DNA of 64,000 nt from Sulfitobacter sediminilitoris. GTDB lineage: Bacteria; Pseudomonadota; Alphaproteobacteria; Rhodobacterales; Rhodobacteraceae. Shown here piece after piece: positions 55,999 through 64,000 of this stretch. The notes beneath the pieces are model-generated. The model made no database searches and was not told where the DNA came from. It saw only the letters and a list, made by a program, of their open reading frames with translations. The stretch spans positions 1-64,000 of the forward strand of contig NZ_JAABNT010000015.1 in the NCBI RefSeq assembly GCF_010667575.1, read 5' to 3'. How positions within the stretch are numbered: the stretch's first letter is position 1; each line of letters starts with the position of its first letter. The translations under genes were made by a program, and so were the position numbers.

Positions 55999-57114
55999 TC
56001 AGAACTCCACCACGGCGCGGATCGACTTGCCCTCGTGCATCAGGTCAAATCCGTGGTTGATCTCTTCAAGCTTCAGCTTGTGGGTGATCATCGGATCAAT
56101 CTCGATCTTGCCCGCCATGTACCAATCGACGATCTTGGGCACATCGGTCCGCCCCTTGGCCCCGCCAAAGGCGGTACCGCGCCAGACCCGTCCTGTCACC
56201 AGTTGGAACGGCCGCGTCGAAATCTCAGCCCCCGCTGGCGCCACGCCGATGATGATGCTCTCGCCCCAGCCCTTGTGCGCACATTCCAGCGCGTCGCGCA
56301 TGACCTTGGTGTTGCCGGTGGCATCGAACGAATAATCCGCACCGCCGCCCGTCAGTTCAACCAGATGCGCGACGATATCGCCGTCCACCTTTTTGGGGTT
56401 CACGAAATCGGTCATGCCGAAATGGCGGCCCATTTCTTCCTTGTCGTCATTCAGGTCAACGCCAACAACCTGATCGGCCCCAGCGAGGCGCAGACCCTGA
56501 ATCACGTTGAGACCGATACCGCCCAAACCAAAGACCACGCAGCGTGCGCCGATCTCGACCTTGGCGGTGTTGATGACTGCGCCGATCCCCGTGGTGACAC
56601 CGCAACCGATGTAGCAAATCTTGTCGAAGGGCGCGTCCTTGCGCACCTTGGCCAGCGCGATTTCCGGCACCACCGTGTGGTTGGCGAAGGTCGAACACCC
56701 CATGTAGTGGTAGATCGGCGTACCATCCAGCATCGAAAAGCGCGTTGTGCCGTCGGGCAACAGACCCTGGCCTTGGGTGACGCGGATTTTCTGGCAGAGG
56801 TTGGTCTTGCCGCTCAGGCAGTATTCGCACTCGCGGCATTCAGGCGTATAGAGCGGGATCACGTGGTCGCCGGGTTCCAGTGTGGTGACCCCTTCGCCCA
56901 CTTCCAGCACCACGCCCGCACCCTCGTGGCCAAGGATAGCGGGAAAAATCCCTTCGGGGTCATCGCCTGACCGGGTGAACTCATCTGTATGGCAAAGGCC
57001 GGTTGCCTTGATCTCGACCAGCACCTCGCCGCGCTTCGGCCCCTCAAGGTTGACCTCCATGATTTCAAGCGGCTTTCCAGCTTCGACAGCCACTGCGGCA
57101 CGGGTTTTCATCAT
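55999..57114 (-). CDS. S-(hydroxymethyl)glutathione dehydrogenase / class III alcohol dehydrogenase
   Basis: 371-residue zinc alcohol dehydrogenase. The catalytic-zinc segment GHEGAGVV and the structural-zinc cysteines in [17 protein letters not shown] are present, as is the NAD motif GLGGIG. Class III enzymes oxidise S-hydroxymethylglutathione, the adduct of formaldehyde and glutathione. The start at 57114 has a GGGAG site nine bases before; an in-frame ATG at 57192 does not. Located next to a dimethylglycine/sarcosine-type dehydrogenase, it probably removes formaldehyde released by demethylation. Confidence 0.92.
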   Translation of the reverse strand: MMKTRAAVAVEAGKPLEIMEVNLEGPKRGEVLVEIKATGLCHTDEFTRSGDDPEGIFPAILGHEGAGVVLEVGEGVTTLEPGDHVIPLYTPECRECEYCLSGKTNLCQKIRVTQGQGLLPDGTTRFSMLDGTPIYHYMGCSTFANHTVVPEIALAKVRKDAPFDKICYIGCGVTTGIGAVINTAKVEIGARCVVFGLGGIGLNVIQGLRLAGADQVVGVDLNDDKEEMGRHFGMTDFVNPKKVDGDIVAHLVELTGGGADYSFDATGNTKVMRDALECAHKGWGESIIIGVAPAGAEISTRPFQLVTGRVWRGTAFGGAKGRTDVPKIVDWYMAGKIEIDPMITHKLKLEEINHGFDLMHEGKSIRAVVEF

Positions 57115-57303
57115 GGTTCGGTACTCCCTTTTTGATGGACTCAAGTGGCCCGACGACCGCCGGCTTGTCAACTCGCCAACGCGCCTGTTCACCTGCTTTC
57201 ATGGTTGTCCCTGCGGGGACAGCTTGACAAAATGCCATTGAATCAGGTCGCTACCGCCCCCGTAAACCTTTAATTTACCTTTGTTTTTCCTGCCACGGGG
57301 CGC

Positions 57304-57486
57304 TTACTCTTCACATGCTCCCGTCTCATACGACCAACGATACCCGGCATCCAGACATCGGTCGATGGCCATGTGCTCGTTGCGCTGGACCCAGAATACC
57401 AAAAGGACAAAGGCGATGCCGATGCCGATGCCGATGCCGATGCCGATGCCGATGCCGATGACAAAAAACAGCCCAAGCTTGGTCAA
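57304..57486 (-). CDS. Small single-pass membrane protein with Gly-Ile repeat
   Basis: 60 residues: MTKLGLFFVIG, then a run of seven Gly-Ile pairs, a hydrophobic segment (AFVLLVFWV), and a soluble tail with two Cys (CLDAGYRWSYETGACEE). The tail resembles small roseobacter proteins with a Cys-Leu-Asp-x-Gly ending, so coding is credible. The start is a TTG whose last two bases share the TGA stop of the upstream dehydrogenase gene, suggesting translational coupling. Gly at every second place creates GxxxG-type helix-packing surfaces. Function unknown. Confidence 0.65.
   Translation of the reverse strand: MTKLGLFFVIGIGIGIGIGIGIGIAFVLLVFWVQRNEHMAIDRCLDAGYRWSYETGACEE
57415..57456. repeat. Tandem hexanucleotide repeat (GATGCC)7
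   Basis: Seven exact copies of GATGCC plus a partial eighth lie inside the small membrane-protein gene, encoding Gly-Ile on the minus strand. Slippage would add or remove whole dipeptides and never break the frame, so it can vary the length of the membrane segment rather than switch the gene off. Confidence 0.9.
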
Positions 57487-59888
57487 GCCCGCATCACCTT
57501 GCCATCCGGATCATAGGGTGACGGCGCGATGACGGTTGCCATGCGTTCCTTGCCCACCACATGCACCGACAGCACTTCGCCCTCGTTCGCACAGGCACGA
57601 TCCACCAGCGCCATGGCAAGCGAATTGCCCAAGGTATGCCCATACCCGCCCGAGGTAACGAATCCGATCTTCTGATCGCCCTTCCAAACCGGCTCGTACC
57701 CGCTCGCGTCCGCGTCCTGCGCCTCGACGTCCAGCGTGACCAGGACCTTTTCCGGACCGCTCCCATCGCATTCTTTCACAGCCGCCGCCTTGCCGATGAA
57801 ATCCTTGGACCAGTCAATCCAGCGGTCCATGCCAGTCATGCCCGGCGTGTAACCCTGCGTGAATTCCGCAGACCAGATGCCGAAGGATTTTTCGAGGCGT
57901 AATGAAAGAAGCGCGTTGAAACCGTATTCGACCATTTCGTACCCGGCGCCCACCGCCAGCAGATGATCGCGCAACGCCTTCAGGTCGCCCGCGCGGCAGT
58001 GCAGCTCGTATCCCAGTTCTCCCGCCACGGACAGCCGCGCCACCTGGCAGCGCACCAGCCCCACATCCATCTGCGCCAGCCCCATGAATTTCAGCGCATC
58101 CGCGTCCCCATCGCTGAGCGCCGCTTTCAGCACCTCGCGGGATTTCGGACCAGCCAGCGACATGCCAGCCATTTCATCGCCCAGATCACGGACCTGCACA
58201 CCGTCCTCCATGTGATCGTTGAACCAGCGCATGTGCCATGCTCGCAGATAGTAGCTGCCCGTGATCCACCAGCGACCGTCGCCCCAGTTGAAGATCGTAA
58301 GGTCCCCTTTGAGCCGTCCGTCGTGGCCCAGCATCGGGGCAAGCTTTGCCCGGCCCGGAGCGGGAAGCCTCGAGGCCATGAGGCGGTCAAGCCATTCCTG
58401 CGCCCTCGGCCCCGTTACCTCGAACCGCGAGAACGCCGTGATATCAAGCAGCCCCACACGCTCGCGTACCGCGCGGCATTCGGCACCGACGATGTCATGC
58501 GCGTTGGAGCGTTTCAGCGAGGGCGTCTCCTTGAAGCCCGGCTGCGCGAAATATAGCGGCACCTCAAGATCCCAGCTTTGCCCCCATTGCGCGCCCGCGG
58601 CGTCCATATCGCTGTAAACACCCGTCATCTTCAGCGGACGCCCTGCGGGCAATTGTTCGTTCGGGTAGGTCATCACGAAGCGGCGCGAATAGAACTGGCC
58701 GGTGGTTTCCTTGATGTACTGCCTGTTCTCGGCCCAGATGCCGTAGCGTGCGACGTCCATGCCATAGACATCCGCCTCCGGCTCTCCGTGGATCATCCAT
58801 TCGGCCAGCGATTTGCCCACGCCACCGCCCTGCAGGAAACCGGCCATCACGGCACAGGCGGACCAATAGTTGCGCTTGCCCGGCACGGGACCCACCAGCG
58901 GGTTGCCATCGGGCGAGAAGGTGAAGGCACCGTTGACCCATGTCTTGATCCCGACGTTTTCCAGCGCGGGATAGCGGCCATAGCCCATCATCAGCTCGTG
59001 TTCAATCCGGTCGGTCTGTTCCTGAAACAGCTCCATCCCGTAATCCCAAGGCGCGCCGTCCATGGCCCAGTGTTCGTGATTGACCTCGTAGATGCCGACC
59101 AGCAGACCGTTCTGGTCCTGCCGGGTGTAAGTGAACCCTTCCAGGTCCACGGTCATCGGCACTTCGAAATCCAGTTCGGCCAGTTCAGGCACAGTGTCCG
59201 TGACAAAGTAATGGTGCTTGAGCGGCGAGACCGGGAGTTCGATACCCGCCATGCGGCCGACCTGCTTGGCCCAGAGGCCACCCGCATTCACTACATGCTC
59301 GCAGGAAATCGTGCCCTTTTCGGTGACGACTTCCCAGCCTTCCAGTGTCTGGTTCAGCTCCAGAACACGGTTGTGTTCAATCACTGTCGCGCCCCGCTTT
59401 TTGGCAGCAGTTGCATAGGCGTGCACGGTGCCGGTGGTGTCGATGTACCCCTCTCGGTCAGCCCACATGCCGCCCAAAAGCCCCTCGCCCGACATGATCG
59501 GGTTCAGCGCACAGGCCTCCTCGACGCTCACCAGACGGCAATCCTCGATCCCGATGGACTGGAAGGTGCGGTAGGCCGATTGCAGCCATTCCCAGCGGTC
59601 CGGCGTGCCGGCCATGGTCAGGCCGCCGGTCATGTGCAGGCCGATGTTCTGGCCGGATTCCTCCTCGATCTCACTCAGCAGGTCGATGGTATAGGCTTGA
59701 AGCGCGGCGATGTTGGGGTCGGCATTCAGCGCATGGATGCCGCCTGCCGCGTGCCAGCTTGATCCGGCGGTCAGGACCGAACGTTCGACCAGCGCCACAT
59801 CGGTCCAGCCCAGTTTAGCCAGATGATAGAGGACCGAGGCGCCAACGACGCCGCCACCGATAACAACGACTCTGTAATGCGATTTCAT
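57483..59888 (-). CDS. Dimethylglycine/sarcosine dehydrogenase-type FAD enzyme with GcvT domain
   Basis: 801 residues in two parts. The N-terminal half is a DAO-type FAD domain (VVVIGGGVVGASVLYHLAKL) with TAGSSWHAAGGIH, whose His is probably the covalent FAD attachment as in mammalian dimethylglycine dehydrogenase. The C-terminal half is a GcvT-like folate domain (SGGYGHTLGNSLAMALV at its end). The enzyme demethylates dimethylglycine, sarcosine or a related N-methyl compound, yielding formaldehyde or methylene-tetrahydrofolate. ATG 59888 with GGGAG is preferred over 59939. Confidence 0.88.
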   Translation of the reverse strand: MKSHYRVVVIGGGVVGASVLYHLAKLGWTDVALVERSVLTAGSSWHAAGGIHALNADPNIAALQAYTIDLLSEIEEESGQNIGLHMTGGLTMAGTPDRWEWLQSAYRTFQSIGIEDCRLVSVEEACALNPIMSGEGLLGGMWADREGYIDTTGTVHAYATAAKKRGATVIEHNRVLELNQTLEGWEVVTEKGTISCEHVVNAGGLWAKQVGRMAGIELPVSPLKHHYFVTDTVPELAELDFEVPMTVDLEGFTYTRQDQNGLLVGIYEVNHEHWAMDGAPWDYGMELFQEQTDRIEHELMMGYGRYPALENVGIKTWVNGAFTFSPDGNPLVGPVPGKRNYWSACAVMAGFLQGGGVGKSLAEWMIHGEPEADVYGMDVARYGIWAENRQYIKETTGQFYSRRFVMTYPNEQLPAGRPLKMTGVYSDMDAAGAQWGQSWDLEVPLYFAQPGFKETPSLKRSNAHDIVGAECRAVRERVGLLDITAFSRFEVTGPRAQEWLDRLMASRLPAPGRAKLAPMLGHDGRLKGDLTIFNWGDGRWWITGSYYLRAWHMRWFNDHMEDGVQVRDLGDEMAGMSLAGPKSREVLKAALSDGDADALKFMGLAQMDVGLVRCQVARLSVAGELGYELHCRAGDLKALRDHLLAVGAGYEMVEYGFNALLSLRLEKSFGIWSAEFTQGYTPGMTGMDRWIDWSKDFIGKAAAVKECDGSGPEKVLVTLDVEAQDADASGYEPVWKGDQKIGFVTSGGYGHTLGNSLAMALVDRACANEGEVLSVHVVGKERMATVIAPSPYDPDGKVMRA

Positions 59889-60067
59889 GGTGGCTCTCCC
59901 TTGCGCTCTGACCCGCAGCAGACAATCCGGCCACACCAAGCGTCAAGGCCGGAAGCGACAGGATGTGACGCAAATGGAAAAACGGGAAGGGACAGTAGAG
60001 ACTGTTCAGCATGCTCTCCATCGTGGCAGCCCTTTTTGAGAACGGCTCGCAACAAGCTTGACATAGT

Positions 60068-60082
60068 TGCGAATGATTTGCA
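60068..60082. promoter_or_regulatory. Mur/Fur-type box upstream of sitA
   Basis: TGCGAATGATTTGCA is a near-palindrome matching the TGCAAAT-n-ATTTGCA type of Mur (manganese-responsive Fur) boxes known from alphaproteobacteria. It begins four bases after a TTGACA -35 element (60058-60063), so bound regulator would cover the promoter. Confidence 0.65.
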
Positions 60083-60123
60083 TTTACATTCGATCAAACC
60101 ATATAATGCCACAGGAGAGCATA

Positions 60124-61026
60124 ATGTTTCGATCCACTGCCAAAGCGACGCTGATTGTACTGTGCACCATGTTCTGGGCAGGCAGTGCTGTTGCGGGTGA
60201 CAAGATCAAGGTCGTGACCACGTTCACTGTGCTGGCCGACATGGCAGCCAATGTGGCGGGCGATGCGGCCGAGGTTGTCTCGGTTACCAAGCCCGGCGCG
60301 GAAATACACGGATATGAACCAACACCGCGCGACATTGTTCGGGCCTACGATGCCGATCTGATCCTGTGGAACGGACTGAACCTTGAGTTGTGGTTCGAAC
60401 AGTTTCTGTCCAACCTTGAAGATGTCCCATCCGCGACCCTTTCAGACGGTATTGAGCCGATCTCGATCTCATCAGGCGGCTATGCGGGCAAACCCAATCC
60501 ACACGCCTGGATGGGGTTGGATAATGCACTGATCTATATAGACAACATCGCGACAGCCTTGTCCGAGGCCGATCCTGACAACGCAAGCACGTACATGACG
60601 AATGCAGCGCGCTACAAAGATGAGTTGCGACAGACCATCGAACCGTTGCGCGCAGCCATTGCCGGTATCCCCGAAAGCCAACGCTGGCTGGTCACCTGCG
60701 AGGGCGCCTTCAGTTATCTGGCCCGCGACCTTGGCCTGCAAGAGCTGTACCTTTGGCCCATGAACGCCGATCAGGTGGGCACACCACAACAGGTCCGCAA
60801 AGTCATTGATGGCGTGCGTGAACACAACATTCCAGTGGTGTTCTGCGAAAGCACCGTTAGTACTGCCCCTGCCGAGCAGGTGGCGCGTGAAACCGGCGCA
60901 GCTTTTGGCGGTGTGCTCTACGTCGACAGCCTGAGCGAGGCAGATGGCCTCGTACCGACCTACCTTGATCTGCTGAAAGTCACCGCAACCACCGTGGCAA
61001 ACGGGTTGACCGCCGCCACGAACTAA
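60124..61026 (+). CDS. sitA: Metal ABC transporter substrate-binding protein (SitA-like)
   Basis: 300 residues, cluster A-I metal-binding protein. A signal peptide (TLIVLCTMFWAGSAVAG) precedes the mature start DKIKVVTTF. The four usual metal ligands are visible: His in IHGYEPTP, His in NPHAWMG, Glu in FCESTVS and Asp in YVDSLSEADG. ATG 60124 has an AGGAGA site. The Mur-type box points to Mn or Fe(II) rather than Zn as the main cargo; the family alone does not decide. Confidence 0.87.
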   Translation: MFRSTAKATLIVLCTMFWAGSAVAGDKIKVVTTFTVLADMAANVAGDAAEVVSVTKPGAEIHGYEPTPRDIVRAYDADLILWNGLNLELWFEQFLSNLEDVPSATLSDGIEPISISSGGYAGKPNPHAWMGLDNALIYIDNIATALSEADPDNASTYMTNAARYKDELRQTIEPLRAAIAGIPESQRWLVTCEGAFSYLARDLGLQELYLWPMNADQVGTPQQVRKVIDGVREHNIPVVFCESTVSTAPAEQVARETGAAFGGVLYVDSLSEADGLVPTYLDLLKVTATTVANGLTAATN

Positions 61027-61035
61027 GGACGCTAA

Positions 61036-61929
61036 ATGCTGCAACGAAACGAAAGCGCGCCACAGACAATCGTTGCCAAAGGCGACGGGCTCATGGCGCG
61101 CGATGTGACGGTGACCTACCGCAACGGACATACCGCGCTTTGGAACGCCAGCTTTGAGATTCCGCGCGGCACCGTGACGGCATTGGTCGGCATCAACGGG
61201 GCGGGTAAATCGACGCTCTTTAAGGCGATCATGGGCTTTGTGCCCACGGCCAAGGGCGATATCCGCATCCTTGGCATGACCGTGAAAGAGGCGCTGGCCC
61301 GAAATCTGGTGGCATACGTCCCGCAATCAGAAGAAGTGGACTGGGAATTCCCTGTTCTGGTGGAAGACGTGGTGATGATGGGCCGATACGGTCGCATGGG
61401 TTTCCTGCGCCGTCCCAAACAAGTTGATCACGATGCCGTGGATCAGGCGCTGACCCGCGTAAACATGCAAGACTTCCGCCAACGCCAGATCGGTGAGTTG
61501 TCAGGCGGGCAGCGCAAGCGGGTCTTTCTGGCACGTGCCTTGGCACAGGACGGTCAGGTGATCCTGCTGGATGAGCCCTTTACCGGCGTGGACGTAAAGA
61601 CCGAAGAACAGATCGTCGCACTGTTACGGGAGTTACGTGACGAGGGCCGCGTGATGCTGGTCTCGACCCACAACCTTGGCTCTGTGCCCGAGTTCTGCGA
61701 CCGGACGGTTCTGGTGAAAGGCACCGTGCTGGCCTACGGTCCGACCGAGACGACCTTTACCCGCGAGAACCTCGAAGAAGCCTTCGGCGGCGTCCTGCGT
61801 CACTTCACACTGGGTGGAGACGCGTTGCACGACGATGAAGACGCGCGGGCGGTGACCATCTTTACCGACGATGAACGCCCCTTCGTGCAGTACGGCGACA
61901 AGACGCAGCGGACGGATCGGGGAAGCTGA
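61036..61929 (+). CDS. sitB: Metal ABC transporter ATP-binding protein (SitB-like)
   Basis: 297 residues with Walker [10 protein letters not shown], signature LSGGQRKR, Walker [13 protein letters not shown] and the switch His in VSTHNLG. An acidic C-terminal tail ([19 protein letters not shown]) could be a metal-sensing or interaction segment. It starts nine bases after sitA and overlaps sitC by one base. Confidence 0.9.
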   Translation: MLQRNESAPQTIVAKGDGLMARDVTVTYRNGHTALWNASFEIPRGTVTALVGINGAGKSTLFKAIMGFVPTAKGDIRILGMTVKEALARNLVAYVPQSEEVDWEFPVLVEDVVMMGRYGRMGFLRRPKQVDHDAVDQALTRVNMQDFRQRQIGELSGGQRKRVFLARALAQDGQVILLDEPFTGVDVKTEEQIVALLRELRDEGRVMLVSTHNLGSVPEFCDRTVLVKGTVLAYGPTETTFTRENLEEAFGGVLRHFTLGGDALHDDEDARAVTIFTDDERPFVQYGDKTQRTDRGS

Positions 61930-62795
61930 TGGAGCTGCTGATTGAGCCCTTTTCATATGGCTATATGACCAACGCGATGTGGGTCTCGGCCCTTGTCGGC
62001 GGGGTCTGCGCGTTTCTTTCGGCCTACCTGATGCTCAAGGGCTGGTCGCTGATTGGCGATGCGCTGTCACACTCGGTCGTGCCGGGGGTGGCAGGGGCCT
62101 ACATCCTTGGATTGCCCTTTGCTTTGGGCGCCTTCATTGCGGGCGGTCTGGCGGCCGGGGCGATGCTTTTCCTGTCCGGACGTTCAGGGCTGAAGGTCGA
62201 TGTGATCATCGGGCTGATCTTTACATCTTTCTTCGGGCTGGGCCTGTTCATCGTGTCGGTGAACCCCATGACCGTGTCGATCCAGACGATCACCATGGGC
62301 AATATCCTTGCCATCACGCCAGAAGACACGCTGCAATTGGCGTTGATTGGTTTTGTCTCGCTCGCTGTGCTGTTGGCGAAATGGAAAGACCTGATGGTCA
62401 CTTTTTTCGATGAAAACCATGCCCGCACCATCGGGTTGCGGCCCGACCTGCTGAAGGCCGTGTTCTTTATCCTGCTTTCTGCCTCGGTCGTGGCGGCGAT
62501 GCAGACGGTAGGCGCGTTCCTTGTCATTGCAATGGTCGTAACGCCCGGAGCCACCGCCTATCTGCTATGTGACCGCTTTCCACGGCTGATCGTCACATCC
62601 GTGGCCATCGGGGCGACCACCAGTTTCGTCGGTGCCTACGCCAGTTACTTTCTGGACGGTGCGACCGGCGGGATCATCGTCGTGCTACAAACACTGATCT
62701 TCCTCGCGGCGTTCGTCTTTGCCCCCAAGCACGGGTTGCTTGCAGCCAAACGCAAGGCGGCCAAAGCGCTGGCCCGCGGACCGGAGCACGTCTGA
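61929..62795 (+). CDS. sitC: Metal ABC transporter permease (SitC-like)
   Basis: 288-residue ABC-3-family permease with about eight hydrophobic segments and the conserved stretch GWSLIGDALSHSVVPGVAGAY near residue 37. The TGATG overlap with sitB and with sitD means tight coupling. It forms the channel with SitD. Confidence 0.9.
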   Translation: MELLIEPFSYGYMTNAMWVSALVGGVCAFLSAYLMLKGWSLIGDALSHSVVPGVAGAYILGLPFALGAFIAGGLAAGAMLFLSGRSGLKVDVIIGLIFTSFFGLGLFIVSVNPMTVSIQTITMGNILAITPEDTLQLALIGFVSLAVLLAKWKDLMVTFFDENHARTIGLRPDLLKAVFFILLSASVVAAMQTVGAFLVIAMVVTPGATAYLLCDRFPRLIVTSVAIGATTSFVGAYASYFLDGATGGIIVVLQTLIFLAAFVFAPKHGLLAAKRKAAKALARGPEHV

Positions 62796-63643
62796 TGGAT
62801 ATCGAGACCCTCACACTGCCCTTCCGCTTCGGCTTTATGCAGAATGCCTTTCTGATCTCAATGATCGTGTCAGTGCCTACCGCGCTGCTCTCGTGCTTTC
62901 TGGTGATGAAAGGCTGGGCGTTGATGGGTGACGCTGTCAGCCACGCGGTGCTGCCGGGGATCGTGCTGGCCCATATCCTTGGCTTGCCATTGATCGTCGG
63001 GGCCTTTGCGGCGGGGATGACCTGTGCGGTGGCCACAGGGTATCTGGCGACCAACAGCCGGGTGAAGCAGGACACCGTGATGGGGGTCGTATTCTCGGGC
63101 ATGTTCGGCCTTGGCATCGTGCTGTACGTCTCGATTGAGACGAACGCGCATCTGGATCACATCCTGTTCGGCAACATGCTGGGGGTGGATGCGGGAGAGC
63201 TATGGACCGCTGGCATTATCGCTTTGCTGGTTGGCGGGGCGCTTGCGCTGAAATGGCGCGACTGGCTTTTGCACAGTTTCGATCCGGCGCAGGCCAAAGC
63301 GTCTGGGCTGTACGTCGGATGGCTGCACTACGGAATGCTGGCGGCGCTGTCGCTGACCATCGTGGCCACGCTGAGCGCGGTTGGCCTTATCCTTGCCATA
63401 GGCCTGCTGATAGCACCCGGCGCGATTGCGTTCCTGCTGGTGCGGGAGTTCAGGACGATGCTCTGGGTATCCGTGCTGGTCTGCATGGCGTCAATGCTGG
63501 CGGGAACCTACGCCAGTTTCTATCTTGATAGTGCGCCCGCCCCCACGATCGTTCTGATCCTGACGGCGGTTTTTGTGGCCGCCTTCGTGCGGCGTCAGGT
63601 GGTCACGCGGCGGATGTCTGCCCGGCGGGTCGCGGATGGGTAA
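62795..63643 (+). CDS. sitD: Metal ABC transporter permease (SitD-like)
   Basis: 282-residue ABC-3-family permease homologous to SitC; GWALMGDAVSHAVLPGIVLAH is the counterpart of the SitC signature. Two permease genes in tandem distinguish SitABCD-type systems from ZnuABC, which has one. Last gene of the operon. Confidence 0.9.
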   Translation: MDIETLTLPFRFGFMQNAFLISMIVSVPTALLSCFLVMKGWALMGDAVSHAVLPGIVLAHILGLPLIVGAFAAGMTCAVATGYLATNSRVKQDTVMGVVFSGMFGLGIVLYVSIETNAHLDHILFGNMLGVDAGELWTAGIIALLVGGALALKWRDWLLHSFDPAQAKASGLYVGWLHYGMLAALSLTIVATLSAVGLILAIGLLIAPGAIAFLLVREFRTMLWVSVLVCMASMLAGTYASFYLDSAPAPTIVLILTAVFVAAFVRRQVVTRRMSARRVADG

Positions 63644-63787
63644 GCGAAGCGGACAGTCTGCTTTGCGGATATTTTGCTAGAAGCGTCCCTGCTTTCAGTC
63701 CGGGTCCGGGAGCTTCCGACCTTCGTTCTCGCAGTCCTCAGCTGATCGGTCTTGTTATCCTGCTTATCCTGCGGCAGAGGCCATCAG

Positions 63788-64000
63788 CTAGGGCTTGGCC
63801 AGTTTCCGGAGGAGTTGGGCTGCTGCAAGGATAAACCCATCCTGGACGCCACAGGGGCCCTGCAGTCGAAGCCACTGCAGCCCAAAGACGGGGAACAGCA
63901 TCTCGACCTTGTTTCGTCGCTTCTGCGTCGACGCGTTGAACTTGGAGGCCATGCATTGGCGCGCGGAGTCCCGGAAGTTTTCGAATTCTCCGCGTGGTGG
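63788..64000 (-). pseudogene. IS1182-like transposase C-terminal remnant
   Basis: Read on the minus strand from the window edge, the frame gives NFRDSARQCMASKFNAS, QKRRNKVEMLF, then RLQGPCGVQDGFILAAAQLLRKLAKP before TAG. This matches the end of DDE transposases of the IS1182 type (KKVEMLFAHLKR...RLRGPxGAxDEFLLAAxAQNLRKLAK), but several residues between VEMLF and RLQGP are missing, and replaced positions suggest decay. It extends beyond the window. Confidence 0.6.

Noticed and set aside
57415-57456. CRISPR-like tandem repeats
   Set aside because: The unit is six bases without spacers and lies in a coding frame; it is a microsatellite, not a CRISPR array. No CRISPR array was seen in the window.

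Overview
The window looks like part of an accessory replicon or genomic island of a marine Roseobacter-type alphaproteobacterium (Rhodobacteraceae). The grounds are GC-rich coding sequence, an smo-type polyol operon in Rhodobacter gene order, two complete TRAP transporter sets, a Mur-type box in front of a sitABCD-like metal transporter, and dense enzymes for osmolyte, polyol and amino-acid catabolism. No rRNA, tRNA, replication or partition gene was seen. Insertion-sequence material lies at both edges: an IS21 element at 1-1820 with an IS3-type remnant behind it, and an IS1182-like transposase remnant at 63788-64000.

Layout. 2359-13886 (minus) is a long catabolic unit: a branched-chain-amino-acid-type ABC transporter (livK-H-M-G-F), a GntR/FCD regulator, an acyl-CoA ligase, an acyl-CoA dehydrogenase paired with an ACAD10/LvaA-type kinase, an enoyl-CoA hydratase/isomerase and an old-yellow-enzyme reductase. 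14137-16383 is a BisC-like molybdoenzyme. 16666-25897 (minus) is a sorbitol/mannitol operon (LacI-type regulator, smoEFGK, smoS, mtlK, mtlZ, frcK-like kinase) with candidate operators. 26036-26862 holds a truncated sugar-nucleotide epimerase and an AT-rich scar. 26863-32856 carries a class I fumarase and an RND efflux pair. 32857-35233 is a graveyard: a sugar ABC transporter broken by nonsense mutations and deletions, and a MOSC-domain fragment.

35230-45583 contains two TRAP transporters facing each other. One is led by a LysR regulator and a D-glutamate-cyclase-like (DUF1445) gene. The other carries an N-acyl-D-amino-acid deacylase and a divergent LysR gene. 45654-49828 has an unknown membrane protein, a VWA/DUF2201 protein with its MoxR ATPase, and an M24 peptidase. 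50184-59888 groups a non-pyrrolysine MttB-family methyltransferase, an IorAB-type molybdenum hydroxylase with a di-haem cytochrome and a TetR regulator, glutathione-dependent formaldehyde dehydrogenase, and a dimethylglycine/sarcosine-type dehydrogenase with a tiny Gly-Ile-repeat membrane protein translationally coupled to its stop codon. 60068-63643 is the Mn/Fe/Zn transporter.

Together the genes describe scavenging: bring in a scarce solute with a high-affinity transporter and funnel it to acetyl-CoA, fructose-6-phosphate or C1 units. A recurring architectural feature is a stem-loop between the binding-protein gene and the next downstream transporter gene in five separate transporter loci. 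Functions come from recognising motifs by eye; no database search was run.
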